Source: Io17-Chloro-G2 sp963663135 (lineage in GTDB: Bacteria; Chloroflexota; Dehalococcoidia; Lucifugimonadales; UBA3495). Taken from it: a DNA stretch of 64,000 nt. Location: positions 1,364,001-1,428,000 of the forward strand of contig CAXXRM010000005.1 in assembly GCA_963663135.2 (NCBI GenBank), written 5' to 3'. The notes beneath the pieces were generated by a model. That model saw only the letters and a list, made by a program, of their open reading frames with translations, was not told the origin of the DNA and searched no databases. Shown here piece by piece: positions 50,717 to 59,408 of this stretch; the first letter of the stretch is position 1, and each line of letters opens with the position of its first letter. The translations under genes and the position numbers were made by a program.

Positions 50717-52471
50717 ATGTTAGACCACGGCACCCACGAGACCGGCGCCGCAAGCGCCGAACAAGCCCTGCTGCACCGGATGCGCCATTCCGCCGCCCAC
50801 GTCATGGCTGACGCGGTGTTACAACTGTTTCCAGAGGCGAAAATGGGCATCGGCCCGCCTACCCAGGACGGGTTTTACTATGACTTCGACGTGTCGCGGC
50901 CCTTCACGCCCGATGACCTCGTGCAGATTCAGACCCTTATGGAGCAGTCCATAAACGCCGGCCAACCGTTCATTCGTGAGGAAATGGGGAGGGAAGAAGC
51001 CCAGACGCTGTTCGCGGACCAACCATATAAATTGGAGATTATCGAGGGCATTCCCGACGCTGAAACCCTTTCGGTCTACCGGCACGGCGGTTTTGTTGAC
51101 CTCTGCCAGGGGCCCCATCTGGACGCCACCGGGGATATACCTGCGATGAAGCTGCTGACCGTTGCCGGCGCCTACTGGCGCGGCGACGAGCATCAGCCCA
51201 TGCTCCAACGCATCTACGGCACCGCCTTTCCCAGCCAGGAAGAGTTGGACCAACACCTGGCCCGGCTGGAAGAAGCCGAGAAACGCGACCACCGCACCCT
51301 GGGCCGCCAGTTGGACCTCTTCACAGTTCACGATGACGTCGGCCCGGGCCTGATCTTGTGGCATCCCAAGGGCGGGTTGGTGCGCTCGTTGATCGAGGAC
51401 TACTGGCGCGACCTTCACCGCAACCACAACTACGACCTCGTCTACTCGCCCCACATCGGGCGGGCCAACCTGTGGCAGACCAGCGGTCACCTGGACTTCT
51501 ACCAGGACTCAATGTACGCCGCGGTGGTGGTCGACCAGCAGGAATACTACCTGAAACCCATGAACTGCCCGTTCCACATCAAGATTTTCCAGTCGAGCTT
51601 ACGCAGTTACCGGGACTTGCCGATGCGGTTTGCGGAGCTGGGCACGGTCTACCGGTACGAGCGCAGCGGCGTGCTGCACGGCCTGATGCGGGTGCGTGGA
51701 TTCACGCAGGACGACGCCCATATCTTCTGCCAGCCGGAACAGGTGGAGTCAGAGGTGGGCGGCGTGCTGGACATGACCTTCGAACTGCTGGAAGCGTTCG
51801 GGTTCAAAGAATACTCCATCTCCCTGTCCACCAGACCCGAGAAATCGGTGGGAGACACGGAGATGTGGGACCACGCCACCTCGTCCCTGCAAAACGCCCT
51901 GGTAGAGCGCAACCTCCCCTACGACGTCGACCCCGGTGGCGGCGCATTCTACGGCCCCAAAATTGACATCAAGATTACCGATGCCTTGGGCCGGGCGTGG
52001 CAATGCACCACGGTCCAGTTCGATTTCAACCTTCCCGAACGGTTTGACCTCACGTTCCAGGACTCCCAGGGCAATCGGAGCCGCCCCTACATGGTGCACC
52101 GCGCCATTCTGGGGTCCATGGAGCGCTTTTTGGGCGTGTTGATTGAGCATTACGCCGGAGCTTTCCCACTATGGCTATCCCCGGTGCAAGCGGTGGTTAT
52201 TCCCATCGCCGACCGGCACCTGGACTACGCCGAGAGTGTGAAAACCGCCCTGGCCAAAGAGAAGTTCCGGGTAGAAGTGGACGGGCGCAGCGAACGCATG
52301 AACCTCAAAATACGCAACGCCCAGATGCAGAAAGTTCCGTACATGCTGGTGGTCGGCGACCGGGAAGCCGAGGCTGGGGCCGTAGCCGTGCGCCAACGCG
52401 ACGGAGAGGACCGCGGTGCCATGCCCCTGGCGGATTTCACCGCCCTTTTACAGGGAGAAATCGCGGGCTGA
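50717..52471 (+). CDS. thrS: threonyl-tRNA synthetase
   Basis: A class II synthetase of 584 residues charging tRNA-Thr. The ATG at 50717 has GGAAAGGAAAG directly before it. Seen: N-terminal SAD editing domain (MRHSAAHVMADAVLQLFPEA with the HxxxH zinc pair, YRHGGFVDLCQGPHL), catalytic core (LKPMNCPFHIKIFQ, ELGTVYRYERSGVLHGLMRVRGFTQDDAH, QGNRSRPYMVHRAILGSMERF) and the anticodon-binding domain (LRIRNAQ-like MNLKIRNAQMQKVPYMLVVG). The usual N-terminal TGS domain is absent, explaining the short length. Confidence 0.95.
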   Translation: MLDHGTHETGAASAEQALLHRMRHSAAHVMADAVLQLFPEAKMGIGPPTQDGFYYDFDVSRPFTPDDLVQIQTLMEQSINAGQPFIREEMGREEAQTLFADQPYKLEIIEGIPDAETLSVYRHGGFVDLCQGPHLDATGDIPAMKLLTVAGAYWRGDEHQPMLQRIYGTAFPSQEELDQHLARLEEAEKRDHRTLGRQLDLFTVHDDVGPGLILWHPKGGLVRSLIEDYWRDLHRNHNYDLVYSPHIGRANLWQTSGHLDFYQDSMYAAVVVDQQEYYLKPMNCPFHIKIFQSSLRSYRDLPMRFAELGTVYRYERSGVLHGLMRVRGFTQDDAHIFCQPEQVESEVGGVLDMTFELLEAFGFKEYSISLSTRPEKSVGDTEMWDHATSSLQNALVERNLPYDVDPGGGAFYGPKIDIKITDALGRAWQCTTVQFDFNLPERFDLTFQDSQGNRSRPYMVHRAILGSMERFLGVLIEHYAGAFPLWLSPVQAVVIPIADRHLDYAESVKTALAKEKFRVEVDGRSERMNLKIRNAQMQKVPYMLVVGDREAEAGAVAVRQRDGEDRGAMPLADFTALLQGEIAG

Positions 52472-52480
52472 CAGCCCGCG
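52462..52480. terminator. hairpin over the thrS stop codon
   Basis: CGCGGGCT (52462-52469), loop GAC, AGCCCGCG (52473-52480): a perfect 8-bp stem overlapping the TGA of thrS, without a T tract. A second hairpin (ATCCGGCGG / CCGCCGGAT, about 52517-52553) followed by TCTTTT lies just beyond. Both are possible terminators between the convergent genes. Confidence 0.4.
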
Positions 52481-52567
52481 TTCCACGCGTACTCTGGAGG
52501 CATTTAACCGGGTTGAATCCGGCGGCGGGGCAACTTCCCTCCCGCCGGATCGGTCTTTTGGTCGGCT

Positions 52568-53362
52568 CTATTGCGCCGACGCCGCCAGCGCCTGGAAGGT
52601 CTCCCGCCAAGCATCCTCACTTCCCTGTCCAAAGCCCTTCCGGTTTATGATGACGCCTCTGGAGTCGATGGCGACCTGCGTGGATTGTACTGCAACTTCC
52701 AGGTCCTGAAGCATGCTGCCGGCGGGCAGGGCTACGGACCAGGGGTACCCCTCTTTCTCGCGGTCACTCTCCAGGGTTGCAATTTCTTCCCCAGCATAGG
52801 ATACCGAGTAAAATGCCACGTGGTTGGCAAACTCCGGGTAGATTTCCTTTAAGCGCCGAGACTCGGCGCGGCAGGTCGGTCACCAGGTTGCAGTAAAGAA
52901 CAGGAACACCGGTTTGCCCGCTCTGGTAAGGTCCTCGGACGAAACGGTGCTCCCGTCAAACAGCGTCAAGGAATAACTCGGAGCCAGTTCACCAACGCCG
53001 GCGCCAAGGGGAGGTAAACTCGCCGTAGGCGCCGCGTCTGCCGGTTTAACCTCAGTCGGCGTAATGACCGCTGCGGTATTCGGGGCCGTTGTGGAAGGCG
53101 CCGCGGCAGCCGTGGAAGTATCGGTTGATTCAGCGGTAACGCCGCCCGCCGCCGGGCTCGGCTCCGCCATTGGCGTTGCGCCAGCCGCCGTCGTGGGGTG
53201 GTCAACCATTGCCGTTGCCGCGCCGGACATCCCAGCACCGGATTCCTGGGACCCACCCGGAGCAGGCTGTTCCGTCGCTCCGCAAGCCACCGCCAATATG
53301 ATTGATAACGCCAGGAAGCCAAAGAAAATTATGGACCGTTTAAACATGGACCGCGTTGACAT
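52568..53362 (-). CDS. predicted selenoprotein: TlpA/ResA-like thioredoxin-fold lipoprotein with UxxC motif
   Basis: Predicted envelope thiol-disulfide reductase of 264 residues. The ATG at 53362 gives a signal peptide with lipobox-like LAVAC (Cys at about 27), a Thr/Ala/Pro-rich linker (about 30-120), and a thioredoxin domain from LGAGVGELAPSYSLTLFDGS. The redox site reads FLFFTATW-TGA-PTCRAESRRL, residues U161 and C164. After the TGA the same frame stays open for 103 codons of typical TlpA-like sequence (EIYPEFANHVAFYSVSYAGE ... VAIDSRGVIINRKGFGQG). SelA is encoded in this window. The cis-Pro of thioredoxins is not seen. Without Sec insertion the product would be a useless fragment. Confidence 0.85.
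52853..52869 (-). promoter_or_regulatory. candidate bacterial SECIS hairpin
   Basis: On the minus strand GCGCCGA-GTC-TCGGCGC forms a 7-bp perfect stem with loop GUC. It starts 10 bases after the UGA (52880-52882), and the loop begins 17 nt after it with a G. This meets the published bacterial SECIS rules as I recall them (loop 16-37 nt from UGA, G in the first two loop positions, stem of at least 4 bp). Confidence 0.65.
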
Positions 53363-53496
53363 GGTTTTCCTAAAATCCCTCCGAGAGTCCGGGTGGCTGG
53401 CGCCCAAGGCTATTTTAGCCCAAAATAGCGGCATAGCCAAAGCCACTGTCCCGCACCGGACGGAAGTGGATTGAAAAAGCGAGGATTGAAAAAGCA

Positions 53497-55557
53497 ATGC
53501 CCAACCGGCTCATCAATGAGACCAGCCCCTATTTGTTGCAGCACGCCAACAACCCGGTGGACTGGCACGCCTGGGGCCCAGAAGCCCTGGAGCTTTCCAA
53601 GTCCGAGGACAAACCGATTCTGTTGAGCATCGGTTACTCCGCTTGCCATTGGTGCCACGTAATGGAACGGGAGTCGTTCGAGGACGAGGCCATCGCCGCG
53701 TTGATGAACGAGAATTTTATCAGCATCAAGGTGGACCGGGAGGAACGCCCGGACCTGGACGCGGTGTACATGGAGGCGGTGCAAATGCTCACCGGCAGCG
53801 GCGGTTGGCCCATGACCGTTTTCCTCACTCCCCAGGGCCGGCCATTCTACGGCGGCACCTATTTCCCGCCGGTGGACCGCCAGAACATGCCGGGATTCCC
53901 CCGGTTGCTGTTGGCGGTTTCAGAAGCCTACCGCACCAACCCCGGAGAGATCGAGCGGGTGACCCAACAACTGGGGGAGCACATGGGCCGGTCCAGCCAG
54001 ATTCCCCAGTCCCGGGGTCCCTTGACCGATGACGTCCTGCACGTCGCCTACAGTAACCTGGCAACCGCTTTCGACTATCAGCACGGTGGCATCGGAGCGG
54101 CCCCCAAATTCCCTCAGCCCATGGTCATCGAGTTCCTGTTGCGCCATTACCGCCGGGGTTTTACCGACACGTCAATCAGGTCGCTGGACAAGGTGAACCT
54201 CACGCTGGAAAAGATGGCTTACGGCGGGATTTACGACCAGATTGGAGGGGGGTTTCACCGCTACTCCACCGATGCCTTCTGGCTGGTTCCCCATTTCGAA
54301 AAGATGCTGTACGACAACGCCCTGCTGGCCAAGCTGTACCTGCACGCCTACCTGGTCACCCGCCGGCCCCTTTACCGCAGTATCGCCGAGGAGACGATAG
54401 ATTATGTCCTGCGGGAGATGACCGGCATTGAAGGCGGATTCTTCTCCTCTCAGGACGCCGACTCCGAGGGCGTGGAGGGCAAATTCTTCGTTTGGAGCCC
54501 CCAGGAAATCCACGGTGTCCTGGGTGAAGACCTGGGAAATCTGGTGGGCGGTTTTTTTGGTCTGACCGATGCCGGCAACTTCGAAGGCAAAACCATCCTC
54601 AACGTCCCGCAACCACCGGAGGACTTCTCCGAAGAGCAGGGCATTTCCCTGGAAGACCTCACGTCAATGATCGAATCCGGCAAGCGGTCACTGCTTCAAG
54701 CGCGGGAAGAGCGGGTCCATCCGATGCGGGACGACAAGGTTCTGTCGTCCTGGAATGGCCTTATGCTGCGGACTTTAGCCGAATCCGGCGCTGCCCTGGC
54801 CCGCCGTGACTACATTGACGCCGCGAGGAGGAACGCCGATTTCTTGTTGAACAACCTGGTTTCCGGTGGACGCTTGTTGCGGACCTACCGCGATGGGCAG
54901 GCCAAGCTTCTGGGGTACTTGGAGGACTACGCTTTTCTCACCGACGGGCTGGTTGCCCTGTATGAAGCGACTTTCGAACCCCGTTGGTTGGAGCAGGCGG
55001 TCGTCCTGGCGAACTCCATGATCCACCTGTTTTGGGACGACGCGCTGGGCGGGTTCTACGACACCGGAAAAGACCATGAGGATCTGGTGCTTCGCCCCCG
55101 TGACACCTTTGATAACGCCCAACCCTGCGGCGGGTCTGTGGCTTCCGACGTACTGTTAAAGCTGGCGGTGCTGACCGGCAACCAGGACTACGCCGACAAA
55201 GGGTCCGCTCCCCTCGGAGCCCTGTCCCAACTCATGGCCAAGTCCCCCACCGGCTTCGGCCACTGGCTGGGAGCGGTGGACTTCCACGTTGCCCAAACCC
55301 AGGAAATAGCCATCATCGGGCCTCTAGATGACCCGGCAACCATCCAGTTGTTGGACACGGTGCATGGGAACTATCTACCCAACAAGGTGCTGGCAGGCGC
55401 CAATTACACTAACGCCCAGCCCTCGCCGGCCCAAATCCCGTTGTTGGAAGACCGGGGACAGGTGGACAACCGTCCCACCGCCTACGTCTGCCAGAACTAC
55501 GTCTGCCAGCTGCCGGTTACCGACCCCGCCGCCCTGGCTGAGCAGCTCGGACTTTAG
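53497..55557 (+). CDS. DUF255 thioredoxin-domain protein (YyaL/SSP411 family)
   Basis: A 686-residue protein. Seen: thioredoxin-like N-terminus with LIMEKSPYLLQHA-type start (LINETSPYLLQHANNPVDWHAWG), the redox motif GYSACHWCHVMERESFED (CxxC, about residue 50), IKVDREERPDLDAVYM and GGWPMTVFLTPQGRPFYGGTY; then a long helical barrel region resembling cellobiose epimerase folds (GGIYDQIGGGFHRYSTD, HFEKMLYDNALL, FFSSQDADSEG, DDKVLSSWNGLMLR). It ends with CQ..CQLPVTDPAALAEQL. It is divergent from the selenoprotein across 134 bases. The role is unknown. Confidence 0.9.
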   Translation: MPNRLINETSPYLLQHANNPVDWHAWGPEALELSKSEDKPILLSIGYSACHWCHVMERESFEDEAIAALMNENFISIKVDREERPDLDAVYMEAVQMLTGSGGWPMTVFLTPQGRPFYGGTYFPPVDRQNMPGFPRLLLAVSEAYRTNPGEIERVTQQLGEHMGRSSQIPQSRGPLTDDVLHVAYSNLATAFDYQHGGIGAAPKFPQPMVIEFLLRHYRRGFTDTSIRSLDKVNLTLEKMAYGGIYDQIGGGFHRYSTDAFWLVPHFEKMLYDNALLAKLYLHAYLVTRRPLYRSIAEETIDYVLREMTGIEGGFFSSQDADSEGVEGKFFVWSPQEIHGVLGEDLGNLVGGFFGLTDAGNFEGKTILNVPQPPEDFSEEQGISLEDLTSMIESGKRSLLQAREERVHPMRDDKVLSSWNGLMLRTLAESGAALARRDYIDAARRNADFLLNNLVSGGRLLRTYRDGQAKLLGYLEDYAFLTDGLVALYEATFEPRWLEQAVVLANSMIHLFWDDALGGFYDTGKDHEDLVLRPRDTFDNAQPCGGSVASDVLLKLAVLTGNQDYADKGSAPLGALSQLMAKSPTGFGHWLGAVDFHVAQTQEIAIIGPLDDPATIQLLDTVHGNYLPNKVLAGANYTNAQPSPAQIPLLEDRGQVDNRPTAYVCQNYVCQLPVTDPAALAEQLGL

Positions 55558-55770
55558 CGCCGAACCGGCGGGAAAGCATCGGGTCCACCAATTTCACCCC
55601 GCCCACCCCGCCAAACCGTCGGTGGACAACGTTCCCACCGCCTACGTCTGCCAACTGCCGGTTACCGACCCCGCCGCTCTGGCGGAGCAGCTAGGAGTTT
55701 AGGGGCAAGCCGGCAGTAAATCATCCGGTCCACCAATTTCGCCCCGCATATCCCCCCAAACCCCCGCGGC
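55462..55770. repeat. tandem duplication of the DUF255 gene 3' end
   Basis: From GTGGACAAC at 55462 the last codons of the gene and about 50 bases after its stop recur from GTGGACAAC at 55622. The copy reads VDNVPTAYVCQLPVTDPAALAEQLGV and stop at 55700-55702, in a different frame from the gene. The flanking CGGGTCCACCAATTTC / CCGGTCCACCAATTTC also repeats. The first copy has an extra internal 15-bp duplication (CTACGTCTGCCAGAA type), giving YVCQNYVCQ. Confidence 0.8.
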
Positions 55771-55789
55771 CACTGCCCGCACCCACCCC

Positions 55790-55975
55790 TCGTCTCTCCC
55801 GCCCCAACGGGATGTGAATCCACAGCCTCTTTTGTCCCATACCCGAGTCTCTCCCGTCGCAACCGGAATCCAGACCCCCAATCCCCGTCCGGCGGGAGCC
55901 AACATCCCCTTCGCGGGAACCCCACCCCCCGTCATTTTCGCCGCAGCGGGAATCCAGAGCCCTTCCATAATTGAA
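55790..55975. repeat. degenerate MITE-family repeat cluster
   Basis: This gene-free stretch contains several degenerate units of the CGTCxTTxTCGCCGCAGCGGGAATCCAGAGCCC family; the best copy is at about 55930-55968 (CGTCATTTTCGCCGCAGCGG, then GAATCCAGAGCCC). No complete inverted-repeat element is recognisable. The tail contains CTCTGCGCCCTCTG, also seen near 7485. Confidence 0.65.
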
Positions 55976-56093
55976 CATGGTTTGGATGGTATTCTGCCCG
56001 CCTCCTCCGCCAATCTCTGCGCCCTCTGTAGTCAATAAAACGCCGTCATCCGCCCCTTGACACCCCCGAGTGCATATCCCTATTATCGCACCA

Positions 56094-57293
56094 ATGTTCG
56101 CTAACACAGAAAACCCGGAAGCCCCCACCCCCTCCCTCGCCGACATCGTCCGCGAGGAAACCGATGACGGCCGCCTAATAGTCCGCTTCCTCATAGAAGT
56201 GATGCAGGGCCTCCTCGAACAATCCAAGCCCTGCCACCGCCTCGACGCCGCCCGCCAACTTCTCAACCTTGGCTTCCATCCCGCACAATCCTTCATCGAC
56301 GAAAATAGCCCCGCCGCTCCAACCCGAAAAAATCTCCGCGCCCATGGCGTCCTCGGCGTTGAATCAACCCCCCTGCACCAGGAATTAGCCGCCCTCATCC
56401 GGGAGGAAACCGACAACGGCCTCACCACCGTCCGCTTCCTGGTCGACGTCATGCAGGGCACAATCCCTGACTTCAAGCCCCACCACCGGCTGTCCGCCGC
56501 CAAAGAACTCCTGCGCCGCGGCTTTGACACCCCTGTCCATCCCGACGCCGGTAGCTCAGCCGCCTTAACCGGTACAAAATCCGACCCGGAGCAATCCGCC
56601 CCGGCTGAAAAAACCACCGCGGCGCCCCGCTCCTGGACCCACATCCTGGAGGGCCGCTATGCCGGCTACCCCGCCGGCTATAACCGCTACGAAACGGAGT
56701 ACGGCCCCTTTGACTTCCGGTCCTACGATGACGAGGAATACCACTTCGACACCCACGGCTCTCGGGCCCTGACGCACATCTCCGGCGGTGAGGAGGCAGC
56801 CAGCGCAGTCCAAAAGACGGTCTTCGACTTCCGCTTCGCTGCCTGGAAGCTTGCCAAGGCTACCGGCCAGGACCGCGACCGCTGCGACCACCTGATCAAG
56901 ATCCCCGACGACTGCCCCCAGCCCGAAAACATCTACGGCTACCAGGCCCTGCGGCAGATATTCGGCACCGAGCAGGCCGCCCGGATAGCCGCCTGGGCCG
57001 TCGCCCAATACCACCGGAAGCAAGCCGCCCTGGCCGCCGGCCTCGGTCCCGAATCCCCGGCCCGGCCCCCGCCCCCGGACACCATCTGGGACCAACCGGC
57101 GGAGGAACTGTACCCGGAGGACCGGCCGCCGCCGGACCCGGAACCTGACGCTCCCGATGCGCCCAAGCTAACCATGCTTGAGGAATATTTAATCCACCGC
57201 CGCCGGGAGCGCGCGCGGAACGACCGGAATAACTGGGATGATGACCCGCCCGGCTTAATCTATGACCGGGTTACCATCCCCATAATACCGTGA
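56094..57293 (+). CDS. orphan protein with two HRLxAAxxLLxxGF repeats
   Basis: A 399-residue protein I do not recognise. Two ~47-residue repeats open it: residues about 15-60 (IVREETDDGRLIVRFLIEVM, then CHRLDAARQLLNLGF) and about 100-145 (LIREETDNGLTTVRFLVDVM, then HHRLSAAKELLRRGFD). A tyrosine-rich middle part (GRYAGYPAGYNRYETEYGPF) and a Pro/Asp-rich C-terminal part with RRERARNDRNNWDDDP follow. No signal peptide or membrane helix is seen. The ATG at 56094 is tentative; GTG at 56070 is possible. MITE-family repeats lie upstream. Confidence 0.65.
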   Translation: MFANTENPEAPTPSLADIVREETDDGRLIVRFLIEVMQGLLEQSKPCHRLDAARQLLNLGFHPAQSFIDENSPAAPTRKNLRAHGVLGVESTPLHQELAALIREETDNGLTTVRFLVDVMQGTIPDFKPHHRLSAAKELLRRGFDTPVHPDAGSSAALTGTKSDPEQSAPAEKTTAAPRSWTHILEGRYAGYPAGYNRYETEYGPFDFRSYDDEEYHFDTHGSRALTHISGGEEAASAVQKTVFDFRFAAWKLAKATGQDRDRCDHLIKIPDDCPQPENIYGYQALRQIFGTEQAARIAAWAVAQYHRKQAALAAGLGPESPARPPPPDTIWDQPAEELYPEDRPPPDPEPDAPDAPKLTMLEEYLIHRRRERARNDRNNWDDDPPGLIYDRVTIPIIP

Positions 57294-57694
57294 CGCCCCA
57301 ACCCGGGGCGCCGCGGTCGTCTATCCTCACAACCCCCCCACGCCCAACGAAAAAGTTTTGCCCAGCTTTTCCAAAAGCGGGTCCCCCGCCCCCAAACCCG
57401 GACGGTTACGCTTCGCCGCCCCGCTTGACCTTACGCGCAGAAACTATTAGGTTCCACCTAAACAAATTGCTCAGGGTTGCCTACCGACCCATCAATCAGC
57501 GCCCCGCAACCTCAAAGGACATTGGCCGCCGGTCCGGTGGCATGGCCAGGAAAACCCGGTGCATGTCTCGGACTACGCGATATTTATTGAGACTTAAAAG
57601 CGGAGGTCTTCTCTAATGGGCAGGCACTCTACAATCGTTGAGTTTATCGGTTGACGCCGGATTCCCGGAATAACCGGTCGCGCCGGGCCGGCCT
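57294..57694. other. intergenic stretch without a supported gene
   Basis: An open frame of about 108 codons crosses this stretch but has a Pro/Arg-rich, non-protein-like composition and no ribosome site. I see no repeat element, RNA gene or clear promoter. Confidence 0.5.
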
Positions 57695-58993
57695 ATGATG
57701 GCCCGGCTCACCGCCTCCCTGTCTTGGATCAATCGGGATGCCGGGTTGATAACCGCTGCCCGCGGGACCCGCACCTTCTCCCAGAGCTTCATCTCCGTCA
57801 TCATCGCTCTCTACCTGGCCGAGCTGGGATACAGCCTGGTGCAGATAGGGGTCATCCTTACCGTGGGAGTCGCCGGAGTTTCGTTTTTTGCCTTTGTCGT
57901 AGGCTTGATCAGTGAAAAGGTTGGCCGCCGCCGTTTGCTGGTGATTTTTTCGCTGTTGGCTTCTGCATCCGGGATCGCAATGTTTTTTACGGAAGCATTC
58001 ATCCCCCTGATGGTCATTGCCTTTGTGGGCAGCCTGTCCACCGGCGGCGGCGGTGGAGGTGAGAGTCCGGCCCAACCCCTGGAAGTTGCCATTCTTCCCG
58101 ATACTGCGCCGCCGGAGAGACGCACCGACATTTTCGCCATCTACAGTATCGTTGCCCGGACGGGGACTTTCTTGGGCGCGCTCGCCGCCGGGCTCCCGGT
58201 GCTGTTGCAGAATTCCCTGGGGCTATCCACCGTGCCGTCATTCAAGGTGATGTTCCTGGGCTTTGCCATTTGCCAACTTGGCGGGGCAGTTCTGTACGCC
58301 CTGATCTCGCCGGGAGTAGAAGCATCCTCAACCCAGCAGCGATGGCAGAACCCCTTTAAGCTTCCGTCGCGTCGTAGGATATTCACGCTGACCGGGTTGT
58401 TCAGCGTGGACACCTTCACCACCTCTATGGTGATGCAAAGCCTGATGGCCTACTGGTTCCACACCAAGTTCGGCCTGGCGCTGGAATCTCTGGCCTTCGT
58501 GTTCGCCTTCTCCCACCTTCTCACCGCATCGTCCCTGTGGATTGCGGCCAAGCTCTCCCATAGGATTGGGTTGCTCAACACCATGGTATTCACCCACATC
58601 CCGTCCAGCTTCTTCCTGCTGGCCGCGGCCTTCGCGCCCTCTGCAGCCCTGGCCATCGTGTTCTGGCAGTGCCGCGCCTTTCTCAGCCAGATGGACGTTC
58701 CCACCAAAGATTCCTACACCATGGCGGTGGTCAACCCGGAAGAACGAGTGGCAATGGCCAGCATTCACATGGTCAGCCGCAGCGCGGCGGGGGCAATCGG
58801 CCCCACGGTTACCACGGCCATTTGGAGCGTAACCTCTGCGGCTGTGCCCCTCGTAGGCTCAGCCCTCCTGAAGATTAGCTACGACCTGTCCCTTTATTTC
58901 ATGTTCCGCAACGTCAGGCCGCCGGAAGAGGAGGAGCGCCGTCGGAATCGCAGCCAGGCTTCCGTAGCCTCGGCCCCGGAGCAAAAGCGCTAG
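57695..58993 (+). CDS. MFS transporter
   Basis: A 432-residue integral membrane transporter with about twelve hydrophobic segments. Seen: AARGTRTFSQSFISVIIALYLAELGYS at the start, the MFS loop signature GLISEKVGRRRLLV between TM2 and TM3, a Gly-rich loop (SLSTGGGGGGES), and MDVPTKDSYTMAVVNPEERVAMA, typical of a proteobacterial and Chloroflexi group of putative multidrug or sugar-phosphate MFS proteins. A charged Arg-rich tail ends it. The substrate is unknown. A MITE-family repeat begins within 5 bases of its stop codon. Confidence 0.85.
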   Translation: MMARLTASLSWINRDAGLITAARGTRTFSQSFISVIIALYLAELGYSLVQIGVILTVGVAGVSFFAFVVGLISEKVGRRRLLVIFSLLASASGIAMFFTEAFIPLMVIAFVGSLSTGGGGGGESPAQPLEVAILPDTAPPERRTDIFAIYSIVARTGTFLGALAAGLPVLLQNSLGLSTVPSFKVMFLGFAICQLGGAVLYALISPGVEASSTQQRWQNPFKLPSRRRIFTLTGLFSVDTFTTSMVMQSLMAYWFHTKFGLALESLAFVFAFSHLLTASSLWIAAKLSHRIGLLNTMVFTHIPSSFFLLAAAFAPSAALAIVFWQCRAFLSQMDVPTKDSYTMAVVNPEERVAMASIHMVSRSAAGAIGPTVTTAIWSVTSAAVPLVGSALLKISYDLSLYFMFRNVRPPEEEERRRNRSQASVASAPEQKR

Positions 58994-58997
58994 AAGG

Positions 58998-59408
58998 CAG
59001 GCCCATTTCATTGTTAGCCGTCACCCTCGCCGCAACGGCAATCCAGAGCCACTTCCATCCCCTACTCCCGTCTTTCCCGTCGCAACGGGAACCCAGAGCC
59101 CCACCCCCGTCATTCTCAACGCAGCGGCAATCCAGAGCCCTTTCCATCCCCTACTCCCGTCTTTCCCGTCGCAACCTGGAACCCAGAGCCCCACCCCCGT
59201 CATTCTCGCCGCAGCGGGAATCCAGAGCCCTTTTCGTGCGCCGCCGCGCTTATGGCAACGGGGAAACGCCAGGTGTGTGCGACCTTCGCCCACCCGGACG
59301 ACCGTCGCACACCGCGCCATTCCTACCTTCTTGCGCGTAGTTGAATAACAAAAAGAACTCTGGATTCCCGCTGCGTCGAGCATAACGTAAGACAGTGAAA
59401 AGGCCCTT
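58998..59408. mobile_element. larger MITE-family element with alternating tandem units
   Basis: It starts CAGGCCCATTTCATTGTTA right after the MFS stop and ends (reverse complement) AAGGGCCTTTTCACTGTC, matching both ends of the element in dcd. Inside, units begin at 59020, 59069, 59108, 59158 and 59198: two types of about 49 and 40 bp alternate, a higher-order period near 89 bp. The interior at about 59232-59275 matches the repeat at 27970-28020. Flanks CGCTAGAAGG (58988-58997) and CACTATACGG (59409-59418) agree at 7 of 10 positions, a possible decayed target duplication. Confidence 0.68.

Noticed and set aside
59020..59240. Regular repeats as a CRISPR array
   Set aside because: Units alternate between two types of 49 and 40 bp, the intervening sequences are themselves repeated, and no cas genes are present. 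The ends match a MITE family.
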